From assembly GCF_020382885.2 (NCBI RefSeq), contig NC_058504.1, positions 17,309,019-17,373,018 of the forward strand: a DNA stretch of 64,000 nt, written 5' to 3'. The stretch's first letter is position 1, and every line of letters begins with the position of its first letter. Under the pieces are notes generated by a model. It saw only the letters and a list, made by a program, of their open reading frames with translations, was not told the DNA's origin and did not search any database. A program made the position numbers and the translations under genes. This DNA comes from Scatophagus argus. Its lineage: Eukaryota > Chordata > Actinopteri > Scatophagidae. This document shows, piece by piece, positions 24,671-51,063 of the stretch.

Positions 24671-24766
24671 CAGTGGTTCCCAAACATTTTCTGCATAGTC
24701 CCCTTTTTGTAGATCAGTATATTTTTGTCTCCATAGGGGGCGTGCCACCCAGTTTGGGAGCCACTG
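24671..24766. mobile_element. Short hAT-type MITE
   Basis: The ends CAGTGGTTCCCAAAC (24671-24685) and, inverted, CAGTGGCTCCCAAAC (24752-24766) match at 14 of 15 bases. They fit the CAGNGGTTCCCAA termini of hAT-superfamily elements. The flanking octamers CTATACAA and CTCTACAA are a likely 8-bp target-site duplication (7 of 8), the size expected for hAT. It is only 96 bp long and non-coding. Confidence 0.75.
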
Positions 24767-27700
24767 CTCTACAATATGTCGGTCTGTTAGTTTGATTGAA
24801 TCCCTTGACATACAGCATCTCCATTGAAGCAATAATAATATAATAATATTTCCTTTAGCTTCTTTTGGCCACTTGAGGGCAGCAGAACACACTGTAAACC
24901 TAAACACTCCTTGTAGTTGATATAGCCAACATGTTAGCATAAAATTGCATTTTACATAGAGCGACAACAGCTTTCCTTTGTGTTTCTGGCCTCTTCTAAT
25001 GTTAATTCTTATTTTTGATCTATTTAGACTTCGGTTCCTGAGTGAAATATCTGGCTTTTCAGCTTCTGCTACAGTAAGATACTTTGCTTGTTGTTTGTTG
25101 CCAGTGTGGTCAGTACATAGAGGGTAGGTTAGAAATAGAAATGAAAAACTTACGCAGGGCTGATGCACAGTCAGTGGGACTGAAACAAAACAATTAAGTT
25201 GCAAGCAGTGAAAACAAAACAGTCAGCTGAAAGATGATGGCTATCTGAAGGTTACTGCAGAGCTGGGTGACAATTCTCTTGCTTCAGTTTTGGAAAAATA
25301 AGCAACATGATATTGAAACTAGATGATGGGTGAAAAATTCAAACTCCAAGATTCCACGAATTTTTACCTTCTCCACCAGAATCTAAAATTAACCTCAGAG
25401 GGTTTGAGCAATGTTTGGCTGCAGGGTATGAGTTTGTATTGACTCACCCACTTCACTGGGTCAGTGAGATTTAAAGGGATAACATCCCTTACAGATTGAG
25501 CACCTTGAGAGTTACAGTTCAGGGTGAGATACATCATTAATCAATAAAAAATAGCAGAGTTAAATACATCAGATGACATTGTTGACATCTGATGTGATTA
25601 ACTAAGTTCTGGTAAATTTTGTCTAGCTTGCACACACTGCTGCGGATGAAGCCAAATGTGGTGCAATGTTATAGTCGCAAGAACTTAGATATCTTTGCAT
25701 ACACACTGAATCACATTTGGCTTGGAGCATGCAGCTGGTCTTGAAAACACATTTAAAAAAACGCACCTTCAAACATCTATTGCTTGCACAATACAACAAG
25801 ACTCACACACACACTCCTATCCCTTTTCAAAACTGGCTCTGGGAATGACCTCCCATTATTACATTTGATGCTCAGTGTCTTTCTGTCCTTCAGCTACATA
25901 AATGTAGACAAGCAATCCTCACAGCACACAGACCACATTATACAACTGTGAGGACCATACGAAAGCAGCCTCACAGCCAGGTGTGTGTCTCAGCAGGGGA
26001 TAACTCTACGAATCAGTGAGCCAGTACCATGACATCATGTCTCCTGCAGCGCCCTCCTCCCCATTTCCTGCTTCTCCTGTCCTTCATCGCCCAGCAGGCA
26101 ATTCTGCTTCATTTGTTTTTTTGATTTTTTTTTTCTCCCTACAAAAAATCACTGTAACATTAAAGGACGCTCCGCTTATTTTCCCCTTTAACTCACTCAA
26201 CTTGCTCTAGTGTTGCCTCAAAGAATTCCTTGTAGTGGGGCAAAGGGATGTCTCATCCATCTTTTTCTGACATGTTAAAGTGTCAATCATGCAACTGGAA
26301 GGGCAAATTCTTTTGTTCAGAATCATCAAGTGTCTTCTGGGGAAGTGAAGGGAAAAACTTTCAGAAGTAGAAGAGATAGAGCTCTGCAGTCTAATCCTGC
26401 AACCCAGTGCTCCTACCTGGGCTGGGTCTCTTTATCATTCTTTATATCAGGTTATTTATGATGTGTTCCATGGTGCTAACAGAGGCAGGTGGGCAATATG
26501 TTTACCTTGACTCTCAGAGGCACTGCCACACGAGAGAATACTCATGGGTTTATCGTTGCGTTGACACTCAAGGGGACTTTACAAAGACAGAAACGAGCGA
26601 GATTTATCAGCCCCCCCCACACACACACACACACATACACACACACAAAACTCCAATCCTCCAATGAAGAGGGACATTGAGCACTGCAGAAAGCACACTC
26701 GCAGATTTGACAGCTTGGGCTTTTTCCCCACTATCTTCCTCTCCCGCTCACCCTGCTTCAATTCACCACACTTATCTGTGGGAATTAGCTCACTGCATGT
26801 TGTCTTTCATGCTGTATAAGGTAAACAAAATGGTTTTCACTTCAAAGACAAAGTTTCTCAGTTTCCTAATTGATAATCCTACTCTTGACATTGAGCTTCG
26901 CCAGGCTGGGTTTTGTGTGTGTGACAACAGAGCTGCATTCATCCTCCGGTGCTCTGAGTGGCCCTTTTGCTTCTATATAGCTCAGAGAGCAGGAGAGCCT
27001 ATTTTAGCCAAGACCCTGGTGAGTGCTACCATAATTATGGAGGGTAATTGTTAAAGATTCACACACATACACACACTCATTTGTATTAATGTGCTTTCAG
27101 GATTCATCTCAATTCTAATTCTCTCTATTGCACTTCTCGCCTTGACCCTCACCTAACACAAATTCCAACTTTAATCCCAAACCCTTAAACTAGAGAAAAT
27201 ATCCTTGTAGTAGAAGTTTTTTTTCCTCTTCCTATCCCTGAGGAAACTTGGTCCTCTCAACAGCAGAAAAACAAGAACACACATACACACACACACACAG
27301 CCACAGCCGGTTCCCCCTTTGCGATAACTCCTACAAAACGCCTGTCATCCTTACTCAGTCATACACAAGCAGAGAGTCAGTGCAAGCCGATGGATCAATT
27401 TAGTACAGAAAAGCTGTGGCATTCTTCAAATGTAATGGGCTTTGATGTAGACGCTGAGCTGCATTACAGAACCAGATGAAGCCATGTGAAACCTCTTTTC
27501 ATCTGCCTGCTTCCTATGCAGAGACATTGGCAGGAAACGTGCCTCACCTCTGCTGTGCTGTGTTTTTTTTTTTTTTTTTGTTCATCTCTTGCAAAGAGGA
27601 GCGTGACTCATGGCATGTACACCTACACTCACACATCCTCTTTTACTTTCACTAATTTATGTTCTTTTTAGCTGCATGGGGCATCACTCCCCCCAGCTTC

Positions 27701-28499
27701 TTTTGTACGACTGGTTCTCTCCATGCCAGCCAAAATGTCATTTTAAGGCCCTATTTGTGACACTGACATGCTCATTTGTAGCCTTTATGAAATGGAAAAG
27801 TGGAGTCATACTCTTACTGAGATCTCTCCTTGTTAACAAAGGATGATCCCATCTGCACGACACTCTGCTGTCCTTCCATAGCTACAGATTGCCCCCTGGT
27901 GGAATGTTTGCCCATAGCATGTCTTTAGAATGAACAGCTTTCCTGTATGAAAAGATTTCTTTTGTTTTTCAGTACTACATGTTTAAATCTGAACAACTAT
28001 ACATGAGACAGATGTGTCTTTTCAGATACGTGCCTCATGTCTGAACATAACAGACATTATGGATAATAAACAGGTGAAAGTGTTATCATAACCCATGCCA
28101 TTTCACTGTGCTTGTACAGTCAATGTTCTAATCTAATCTAAAAATCTCATCCAATTGGGCATTCACTGGGACTACCCATTCTATTGATTGTAATTTTAAT
28201 TTCTAACCACAAGAGCAAACCCAAAGCTTTTCACTCTGCTGCAGCTGCAGCACTTCACAGTTCTGTTCGTAATTATAACTGTTTCCATGCCAAAGTGTCT
28301 TGATATCAGTATGTGGGGCACGTTTCACTCCCATCACCCCTCCTCCTTACCAATTTCTGTCATGCTGCGAATTGCAACAGATCTTTGCCACTTCCATTTG
28401 GTTTGCAATGTCACCTTAATGACCAAAAGGAAACTGGTGGCATAAAATTCTAATCACTCAGACACATTAAATGAAGACATTGCAGAATTTGCTGCAAGG

Positions 28500-31400
28500 A
28501 GCTTTATTTCTAATAACATTTAAAAAGTCATCCAGGGGAGCATGCAAACAAACAATAATCGAATCAAGATAATTTGCTTCTCTCTGAAGTGAAGAAATGA
28601 ATATTAATCAGTCAGATAGAAAGTGTTTCAGTGTCAGTGAGTTTAAGTGTACTTGTGACTAACACCAAGCTATTTGAGCACGGAATGCAGAGAATAATGT
28701 GTGTGGTTCAAACAGACCACATCAGCCAACGTTTCCAGCAAGCTGCAGCACATAGCGATGTTCGCTGCCTTTCTTCCACAAGTACACAAGTGTAAGACTC
28801 ATTCTCACGGGGAACTGCTGCCAAGAACAGATCACTTATCGTGCTCCATTTTCTGTGTTAGAGAGAATGTGGATTCAGTGCAAATTGTTCTAGCTGTGTC
28901 CAAGAACATTTTCTGATAGCCCATTTATACGGTACTAAGGCTAATGGACATCAGCCAGGGTACGAAGGGGCAAGAGCTGCAGTCTAAATCAGATGAAAAA
29001 TCATGACTGTGCACTGCAATGCATTAGCAGCAGCAAAGTCAAACCTGTTAAAGATGATAGGCTAATTAAAAAATTGGATCAAAAATACAGGGGTGCAATC
29101 ATTTATTTAACATTTAATCATGAAGTAAATCACACTCATGAAGAAATGTTTTAAACAGAATATTATTCAATGAAAGATGGCATCTTTTATTAATACAAGT
29201 GACACACAAATGTAGATGATTTGAGAAAGAGGAAACATGTGAGCTGAGCATAAGAAAATAAGAATAATAATTTGCACAAAAAATGTTGGTCTCCTCTGAC
29301 AAAAAGTAGAACAGGGGAGTGAAAATCACCTCAGCGGTATTGTACCATGTGTTTATCACACAGGCTTATGAGGCAGGTCAAAAATTCTACAAGAATCTCA
29401 GTCCCTTTTTGTTGTGTTAACTGAGCTTTAATCATGCCTGAAGAAAACCACCTTTATGATGCATGTTTCAGTAAAACCAATACTACTAGCTTTGGAGACA
29501 TGCTGTAAAAAACTGGCACATTCAAGTCTTTGACTCCAAATTCAATCCCAGATGGCATTAAAAAAAAAAAAAAAAAACACAAACAAAACAGAAAAAAACA
29601 AACTTCACAATACTAACAGACCCCAATGACCCATTTTAAGAAATGAAAACAGTGTTTTTTCCCCTCAAGTAAAGGGTTAGTTCCCATGTCGGAGTTCAGT
29701 GCCTATTAATCAGGTGACCAGTGCAGTCCCATTATCCATCAGTCCATAAATTTGTCCTTTAGTGGGACTTGTTTGCGCATAAGGAGTGTCATCCTTATCC
29801 CTTTAATTCTAAGCTTTACCTACAGCATCAACATCTGCTTTGTATTTTGCCGGATTAATTGTCAGTGTTTAACGATATGTTCGCCATGAAGACATGGTAG
29901 TTCACCGTCCACCAAATAAAAGGCATGAGGGTTGAAAACTTAAGTAAAGATTAACTTGAGAGTCCATGACATACATAAAGACAGCAACTATTTAGCTAAC
30001 CACTTCCATATCACACAAAACATACAAGTGTCTATGGCACATTTATCAAAGTAGAAAAACAATTCACAAGCTCTTTTGTTTCACCCAGTTAAGCCCGTAT
30101 TTGTTAGCAAATTTAACTATATGTGACATTGCAGCTTCAACATTCCATGGAATGTAGTACTATATATATCATTAAAAATCAATGGCAAAAATCATACAGT
30201 CCCTCCCCAGTTTTGTGTTGAGACTCTATGATTTGCAGGTCTTCTGGTGAGCTGGCCCAGGCTCTCAAAGGCACTAAGACTGGTGGTATACAGGCCAGAG
30301 AGAGAGAGAGAGAGAGAGGAGGGAGAGAGAGAGAGAGACACATTAGGGGCCAGGCATAGGTGATGCGACCCACAGAGAGGCACCACGGGGGAAGGGGGGT
30401 CTTAGCACTGATCAGGTGCTAGCTTCAGTATTTTACAGTTTGTCCCCTGCAACAAATGTAGATGTCGTCTGGGCTGATGCTTCACTGCACCTCGAGGGAG
30501 TGGACGAGACCACGCCACGCCATGTGTAATTCCACTGGCAAAAAATGACTCCGTATTTACAGATGACGCACATTGTTAAGTGCTGCATCCCCACCCGGCC
30601 ATCAACATGCATGGTCACACAGGGTTCATGTGTAATACAAAGCTACCATTCACTGACTGCATCTCATCATTGTCAGAATTTCACAGAAGACTTTTTCCCA
30701 CTAGATGATAACAAACAGCATCCAGAGACAGCAACAAATCCTAAAAAGGCTGCCATTCCATGTGACACTACAAATTATTACTGCAATATTTACTAATATT
30801 AAGGTTTTCCCTAAGGTTATTAAATGGTATAAAATGAGCCATAGTCAACAACTGCTAAGGCCAACAGACGCAACTGAAATGTAAGCACTGCAAGAGGTGC
30901 CCTTCAGCAAAATCCAAACAACTCAGAAATTATTATCTGCAACTCATGAACTTTAATCCTCTGGTGTGCATAGTCCTGGCAGATTCTCTACAAACTATGT
31001 GTGCTTTTAATATTTTTAATATTTTTTTGTTCTCAATCCAAGCTAAGCTATGTTAATGCACAGTCTGATTTGAATAGGATATTCATGATAGTACAGTATA
31101 GTGCTAACTTGGCTGATACTGATGAATGTTCTTCATGTGTAAAACTGAATGTAGTGAATAGTGACCCCTAGTGCCTAATTTCAGCAATATAATAGGGTAA
31201 ATGAACTGACTCAGCTAAATATTAGGTTACCACATTTGATGAACCTACAAGAGAAGCATCTTTGGTCGACTCTGTTTTGAATCTACTCTGAAACCTTGAA
31301 TTTCCAGGGAAGAAAATGGTGAAAGAAAGATACCATATGCAAACTCAAACAGCAAAAAGCCAACTCTGCACAACTGCAACAAATCATTCACTAAATCTTT

Positions 31401-31603
31401 CTGCTAGTGATCAGATGATTTGGCCTAAAGGTGTGATTTTTATAGTGTGTGATTGTGTGATTTAGTCTCTCCCACATTATTCAATCCAAAAAATCAAACA
31501 TCTGTGGTCTCTGTGGATTTCACTCCTTTCATAAATGTGTCCAAATGTGTGCAAGATTGGACTCTCAGCAAGGTGTGGCCACAATACCACTAGGCCGTGA
31601 GGT
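28500..31603 (-). other. Downstream of the LONRF gene: probable 3' UTR / intergenic
   Basis: No coding exon is seen. On the minus strand this lies just after the LONRF stop codon. Candidate AATAAA signals for that gene (TTTATT on plus) are at 29102-29107 and 28503-28508, which would give a long 3' UTR of 2.5-3.1 kb. I see none closer to the stop, though variant signals exist. An (AG)n block lies at 30297-30338 and an A-run near 29561-29577. Confidence 0.4.
30297..30338. repeat. (AG)n microsatellite
   Basis: Two AG runs interrupted by GAGGG. On the minus strand it gives a Leu/Ser low-complexity frame that is not a gene. Confidence 0.95.
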
Positions 31604-39533
<7,930 letters not shown>

Positions 39534-41249
39534 GATGACTGGGTTATGTCACTAGAACAGCGGCCTCACGGAAAGAAGTGTCGCTTTGTCGTCAAAGCAA
39601 CGAGGACGGCAGAGCTCTTCTTGAGTAATGGTATTGCATGAAGCATTTAAATAACACACTGACAGCTAGCGACACAGTTAATGTCCCTTCTTTGATAACA
39701 CCTGATCGAACCCGACCGATTTCTGTCTTGTCAAACCGATGTTACTTCTAATTTAGCTCTCAAGTGCTCACCTAACAAATTTTCCTTTTCGTATAAAATT
39801 TATCCGTTGACTTTATCATTTTTTTAGCCATAACTTAGTCTTTGGTTTGGGACATATAACGTCTTCCCTTTTGGCTGAATAAAAAAAAAAAACTTCTGAG
39901 TTCCGAGTTCAATGCGACGTCTTCTCCACAGCTCCAAAGTCCGTGAACCGCGACATCAACGGCGACAGAATATTTATGCATTAATAGCCTTGAAAGTGGT
40001 CCGTGTCCGCATTTAACTCCCGCAAGGAAGTCTTCACAGCCACAAAGCTGGGTTACTGTGACACCATTACGTTACATAAATAAAGACCACGTGACGCAGC
40101 AGCGTGCAAACCGATTGGATAAAAGGATGTCTTTCCGCCCTGTTGTGAAACCCAAGGATGCCGAGTTTCATAACATAATTCCTGCGACAAAGGGATGATT
40201 TTTTTCTTTATTCGGTGTAATTAAAAAACGGGGCGGGGTGGCTGAATAGATTGGCACGCGCGTCTAGTCACTGGAGTAATAATATTTTAAATGAAGAGTG
40301 CATGGAATGGAAATCACCCCATCACAGTGAGGAGTATCCCAGCAGAAGACGCTAACAGCCAGGGGGTGGGGTGGCAGGACAGTAACAAGAAAAATCTTTG
40401 ATTACATAGCCCGAAAAGACATGTGCAATTGTACATTTTGTAATGCTTTAAAGTTATGTTATCAAGGAGACTTCAGTTGCTTTTAATTTTTATGTTTTCT
40501 GTTTTGTGTTTTTTTAGGTATAGTAGATTATGCCAAATGGACTTTTGCTGCAGAGTAGCTCCCTGGTGCAACAGATCTCTGTATCTCTGTTACACAAAAC
40601 AGTGCATGTCAAGTGGTCCCTGTCCCACAGAGGCCAACCTGGGTAGTTAAATGAGGCTGGAACCCGTGACACTGCTTAGATTCACATTATAACCTGTATA
40701 TAAACAAAGTGACACATTCTTTGATTATTTTTCTCTAATCGGTTGACATACATGCACACAACCAGGTGAAACTGCCTGTTGTCAACAGTATACCCACTAT
40801 TTTTCAGCAGTGAAATTAATCCCCCAAGGATCTGGTGCCACATTGCCATAACAAAGTTAGGAGATGGAGGAGATGAAGGAGATGTCTTGCTTTCAAGAGC
40901 TGACATTAAACAAGTACTGCTGCTGCAAGAAAATGTTACACAAACAAGGCAATAAAACACTAGTTTGTGCTAAGTGCTTTTTGTGAAAGCTAAGGTGAAA
41001 GGGCTCGAGGGAGGGGGAATGACTGTAAAAGAAATCCAGTCTGTACATAATGACCGTTTAGTAAGCAGTAGGCAAGTTACAGTGACAGAATGCATGGTGG
41101 ACATAACAGAGTGTCTACACATTTAATGGATGCAAATACATTAAATTCTCTGTGATTTCATGTGGTTTCCTAACAAAACGCTGACAGGTTTAAGGAACAT
41201 TTCTGTGCTATTGGGACAGAACTGCACTCCTACAGCAAGTGGAAAGTAC
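39534..41249. other. LONRF promoter region and LONRF-med7 spacer
   Basis: Both genes run to the left, so this spacer is the LONRF 5' region plus the end of med7. A CACGTGAC E-box lies at 40088-40095, about 0.55 kb upstream of the LONRF ATG, near where a promoter would be expected. No TATA box is obvious. No coding sequence is recognised between 40140 and 41249. Confidence 0.45.
40088..40095. promoter_or_regulatory. CACGTG E-box upstream of LONRF gene
   Basis: CCACGTGACG contains the palindromic CACGTG core bound by USF and by MiT/TFE factors (CLEAR-like GTCACGTGAC). The position fits a proximal promoter element; function is inferred. Confidence 0.35.
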
Positions 41250-41255
41250 TTTATT
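41250..41255 (-). terminator. med7: med7 poly(A) signal
   Basis: AATAAA on the minus strand, 184 bp after the med7 stop codon. This spacing is normal for a compact 3' UTR. Confidence 0.6.
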
Positions 41256-41438
41256 GGTTTCATTACAAAACTGAAAGTTAACACCCAAGTTACTCTGTAT
41301 AATATTTACATTCTTAACATCTTCACAGGAACTTAGCATTTACATGATAATTTTTACATAAAATACCATTCAATTCCAGATTATGACTTAAAGCCAAGTG
41401 AAAACACAGCAACTGATGTAATACTTCTCAACAGAAAA

Positions 41439-42203
41439 TTAAGCAATTTCATCAATAATACTGCACATGGCAGCATCTTTGTCCCATATTTTGTCCCTCT
41501 TTGACGGAGGGACACTCTTGTCCTGGTGACCTGCTGCCATACAGCTGGCGCCTGCTTCCTCTACATCCATTGGTTCAGTTTTCAGCCTGGGGGCCTGCCC
41601 AGAGGAACAACCAACACTAGATACTGCTGACACACTCCTTGTCCCGTCACCAGCAACATCAGGACCCTCCATCTGTGGTAAGTCATCAGGTAAGGAGGCA
41701 AGGCACCCTTGGATCATCTCCACCACCCTTTCCAGATGTTTCTGGAACCTCTCAGCCGTCTCTAGCCTCTGTCTCTTCTGCACCTCCATCATCACCCTCA
41801 GTGTCTCCCTTGCTTGATGAGGCCTGTATTCATTTATCAGGTGGTGCAAATGAACAAACAGAAGCTTTAAATCCTCCAGCTTCTCTTCTCGCTTTATACT
41901 CCCCGGGCTCTTGATAAGGATGTCCAGCAGGTCCAGAAAGTTCACGAGAATGGACATGTTGAGCTTTTTAAGCTCCCGTTTGTGGTCAAACTGCATAGGA
42001 TGTAGCCTCTCAATGCCTTGGCTCTCCAAAGGCCGGATGATGAGGTCATCACACTGGAACTGGTTGCCAAACATCATGTAGCTATCTCTGATGGGTGGAG
42101 GTGGTTTAGGAGCCAGGCCCTTGCGGATGTTTTCATCTGTGTATTCTTTGATGTACTGCATAGGTGGAGGAGGCAGAGCACTAACCTGCTGTGGTTCACC
42201 CAT
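41439..42203 (-). CDS. med7: Mediator complex subunit 7
   Basis: Nuclear subunit of the Mediator middle module, which links transcription factors to RNA polymerase II; it pairs with MED21. The coding region is a single exon of 254 aa. Start choice: the ATG at 42203 opens [20 protein letters not shown], as in other vertebrates. An upstream in-frame ATG at 42269 lies in intron sequence, because a good acceptor (ACCGTTTCAG) precedes 42212. Visible features: two proline runs (about residues 11-14 and 34-37), the [12 protein letters not shown] and [10 protein letters not shown] segments typical of MED7, [17 protein letters not shown], and a long helical region (about 75-175) forming the coiled coil. 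The tail beyond about 180 is Ser/Gly-rich and ends SIIDEIA. Human MED7 is 233 aa, so the C-terminal linker is somewhat longer. It runs in the same direction as the LONRF gene and head-to-head with itk, 2.7 kb between start codons. Confidence 0.97.
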   Translation of the reverse strand: MGEPQQVSALPPPPMQYIKEYTDENIRKGLAPKPPPPIRDSYMMFGNQFQCDDLIIRPLESQGIERLHPMQFDHKRELKKLNMSILVNFLDLLDILIKSPGSIKREEKLEDLKLLFVHLHHLINEYRPHQARETLRVMMEVQKRQRLETAERFQKHLERVVEMIQGCLASLPDDLPQMEGPDVAGDGTRSVSAVSSVGCSSGQAPRLKTEPMDVEEAGASCMAAGHQDKSVPPSKRDKIWDKDAAMCSIIDEIA

Positions 42204-43030
42204 GATGCTGACCTGAAACGGTGACATAAAATCTAAAATCAGCCCGTTTTCCTTCCCCAAGCAATTCACATGTTATTCAGTGTTATGTTATACAGTAACA
42301 GAATAGTTGGTCTTTTACATAAACGTAGCAATGCTGTTCCACAAAATGCTGTATTACAAGTATTTAACACGCTGCATGTACAGCAAAATGTGAAGTATCA
42401 AGAGTAGTCATGACAAGGAACGGCCACGTTCAGACTATTGTCGAGGGGGAAAAAAGCATTTCTGCAGTAATACATGAGTAAGCTTAATTTTTATTATTGT
42501 GGTTCGTGTGGTTGTTAACTTCATGTTCTCCTGAGTATTTTAATTCCCAACGACGAGATATGTTTCACGTGATTCTCTTGTGTCTCGTGTGTAAAAATAT
42601 TAATCTGCAAGTTTACTTGGAACTACAGATGTCCCAGAAAATACAATGAAGTCAGAAGTATAAAATCTGTCATTTAAATGTGGAGTAAAATGTGTCCAGT
42701 GAAAAGATTTTATCGTAAGTATGCACGAACCAATTTGGCCTATTTCACAAAACGGGTGAGGGCTAATGTAATAATCATTAATTCACTGTAACGGCTACCT
42801 GCCAGAACAATTTAGGAGGAGATACCTTCATTTACTATTTAACGTGTAGCGTATAGTTTCCGTGCACAACAAAGCGTACACTTTAAGAGACAAATGCAGC
42901 TAACAATTTTAGCTATGTAGCTAGCGGTTGTTTTATTTGTGCTAACCTCTACTAACTAGATAGCTTTACGTCGGTACCAAAAACTAACTTCACAAAATAG
43001 GAAAAATACAGCAATGGTACTTCTACAAAC

Positions 43031-43100
43031 CTCTATAATGTGTCCTCGGTTGTTCAATGTAGACCTAAAAATAAAATATTGCAACGATAACTCAAACAAT
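43031..43100 (-). other. med7: Probable non-coding first exon of med7
   Basis: The acceptor at 42212 demands an upstream exon. On minus, ACATTATAGAG|GTTTGTAG gives a donor after 43031. The transcription start is not visible, so the outer edge is approximate. An inverted CCAAT box (ATTGGC, 43174-43179) and a CRE-like TGACGTTA (43150-43157) lie just upstream and suit a housekeeping promoter. Confidence 0.4.
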
Positions 43101-44394
43101 TACTCCTAGCTCATGACTAAACTAGCTTCCTTCCAGAAACTGACGAACATGACGTTATTTCACATCGTAATTCCATTGGCTGAGCTGTACTCGTGACAAT
43201 TTTTGGTTATGCGGATTGGACAAAAATACCAGCTCCTTGGAACCATGGTGAATAGTTTTCTCATGATTTCAATGATGCGGTATTAGATAAAAGATAGCTT
43301 AATTCTTGGAACTATATTGTGGTAGCGATACCACGAACCTACAGTAACGTTAATGTATAACGCCTATCTTAGATGTTTCATTTTTTAGCTTATCTCTAGA
43401 TAAAACTGCCTACTTGTGTAAAAAAATCAATAAGAATAATATTAATAGTAATAACACAGAAATTAGCTGAATAAAATCTACTGGACATTGCCTGTTTATT
43501 TTTGAATCCTCAAATGTTGCCTTTCTCAGTCCGCTGCATTACATAATAGAACTCAGTGACTTGTGAGATAAAACTTTCCACTGTTTAAAATCTTGAAATA
43601 AATAATAGAAATAAATAGATTATTATTATTATTATTGCCTGTACTAAATATAAACTTTTTTTAATCCCAGTTGTGATTTTATGACATTGTTTTTCATTAC
43701 CTTCAGAGAAAAATGACTAAACATTTTAATCCAGAATAAATTGTTTCCTGAAGGTTGTGCTACAGCATCCATTTCAATCTGCCATTGTTTTGGAGGATGA
43801 ATTGTTATAGCTTTTAACTCTCTCACGTTTTAAAATTATACTGAGGTCAACACTACAAGTTAACAAATTACTTTGCCCCTGCGTCACGTTTAAACAGCTC
43901 TAATGTAGCTTGAAACTGGGTAGGCAACATTGTTGTATAATATAGCCCAAACAACATCAGCACAAACAGAATGTGTCTCTACTTGTCTGTGATTATTGTG
44001 AGGGAGAGAGCGAAAGCTGGGACCAACTCACAAGTGCTGTATAAAAGCAAAGACACAATGAGACTTAATCAAAGGAACAATTAGTCAAATAATGTAATTT
44101 TCAGATGAGCTTTACAGTGTCACCGGGGAAACAAAATTATTTAACATAAAACACTTCTCCAAATCTTCGTTATGGCAGAAAGTTGAAATTTCAGTTTTAA
44201 TTCTCAGTACCTGAGGTATTTGTTGGCAGAACTGGTCTCAGGTATCATGCATCATTTAAATGGAATGAGCTCCACACCACCCACAGACTAAAATCTTACA
44301 TTCCCCTTGGCATTCCTCTGATGTATTTAATGTTTCTTGTAATTGTTTTCTCCAACTTCTTGTGGCCTTGTTGTGTTTGCTGATTGCATTCCTG

Positions 44395-44480
44395 TAAATG
44401 TTTTTGTTCACTGCCCTCTCAGGAAAAAAAGATCTTAATCTCAGTGAGACTGTCTGATTAAATAAAGTTTCAATAATAAT
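44395..44480 (+). mobile_element. Retroposon 3' tail (L2/SINE-like)
   Basis: The sequence GATCTTAATCTCAGTGAGAC followed by TGTCTGATTAAATAAAGTTT matches the familiar 3' end of fish LINE/SINE copies (ATCTCAATGRGACT...TAAATAAAGG). Older LINE-like sequence may extend left to about 44280. Confidence 0.5.
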
Positions 44481-44685
44481 TTTGTTTTCAAGTTATCAGT
44501 GGGTGTTGCTTGATACTACTTTGGTTCATGTCATGTTTTCTTGTGAAATGAACAGTTCTGTCCAATCTTAAACTAAATGTTAACAGGATACATCACTGCC
44601 TTTAAGATGTATTTTGGTGGAAAATGTTCAAATGAGCTGAGCTTACGCACAGACTTGGTACAATATTGTCAGTGAATGCGTGCAC

Positions 44686-44698
44686 GTGTGTGTGTGTT

Positions 44699-44739
<41 letters not shown>
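44686..44739. repeat. (TG)n-(AG)n compound microsatellite
   Basis: A TG run then an AG run about 200 bp upstream of the itk start codon. Confidence 0.95.
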
Positions 44740-44742
<3 letters not shown>

Positions 44743-44937
44743 AAGTGTGTGTGCACGAGTGTGGGTGAGCTAGTACAACCCATTTTTTGCCATAAGGATG
44801 TGGTTTACAGAGCAATTTTTTGCCGGAAACCCCACAGCTTCCATCAAGTTATCATACTTCTCTCACTGCCTGCGCTCAGTCTCTCTCTACAAGCCAAAAG
44901 GCATCAGTGTTTCTTGTAGCATTGTTCAGCCGTTACC

Positions 44938-50800
<5,863 letters not shown>

Positions 50801-51057
50801 CCTGAGATAAGAACTGAGTGTGATGAGCAGCTATATTTATTTTATTTATTGATTTATTCCCAGTGGCTTGTCATATCTTTTACATATGTCTATACATATA
50901 CCTGTGAATGAATCTGTGAGGATTAGGATCATTACAAAGAAAAAGAGAATTTCAAATCTCTGGATTTTGCACTTTATCTGTTTCTTCTGTATACAGTCCA
51001 TTCATGCAGCGACTGCTGCTCACTGCAGTTTCTGTTAAAGTTTCAAATATCATGTAC

Positions 51058-51063
51058 ATTAAA
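51058..51063 (+). terminator. itk: Candidate itk poly(A) signal
   Basis: ATTAAA, 258 bp after the itk stop. It is the commonest variant of AATAAA, and a T-rich stretch follows within 50 bp. Confidence 0.45.

Larger units (their letters stand above)
15197..28499. other. Intergenic, no gene recognised
   Basis: About 13 kb without a recognisable coding exon. The longest frames (24656-25204 minus, 26677-27054 plus) show no family resemblance. Contents: a TC-rich tract 18663-18711, (CA)n at 21318-21341, a TG/AT/AC composite at 23335-23393, a CTTT tract 24001-24056, a hAT-type MITE 24671-24766, and (CA)n at about 26615-26647 and 27283-27298. Nothing else stands out. Confidence 0.6.
43101..44937. 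other. med7-itk spacer
   Basis: Head-to-head intergenic DNA. It contains the promoter motifs for med7 near its left edge, an L2-like retroposon tail near 44395-44480, and a (TG)n-(AG)n microsatellite at 44686-44739. The itk promoter must lie at its right end, but I see no TATA box that I would trust. Confidence 0.5.

Noticed and set aside
24656-25204. 182-codon open frame on the minus strand
   Set aside because: It overlaps the hAT-type MITE, has low-complexity runs, resembles no family and has no gene structure around it.
26677-27054. 125-codon open frame on the plus strand
   Set aside because: No recognisable domain, composition unlike a conserved protein, flanked by CA repeats. Kept as non-coding for lack of support.
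42204-42269. Upstream in-frame ATG extending MED7 by 22 residues
   Set aside because: The extension lies before a strong acceptor (ACCGTTTCAG at 42213-42222 on minus), and its residues do not resemble MED7.
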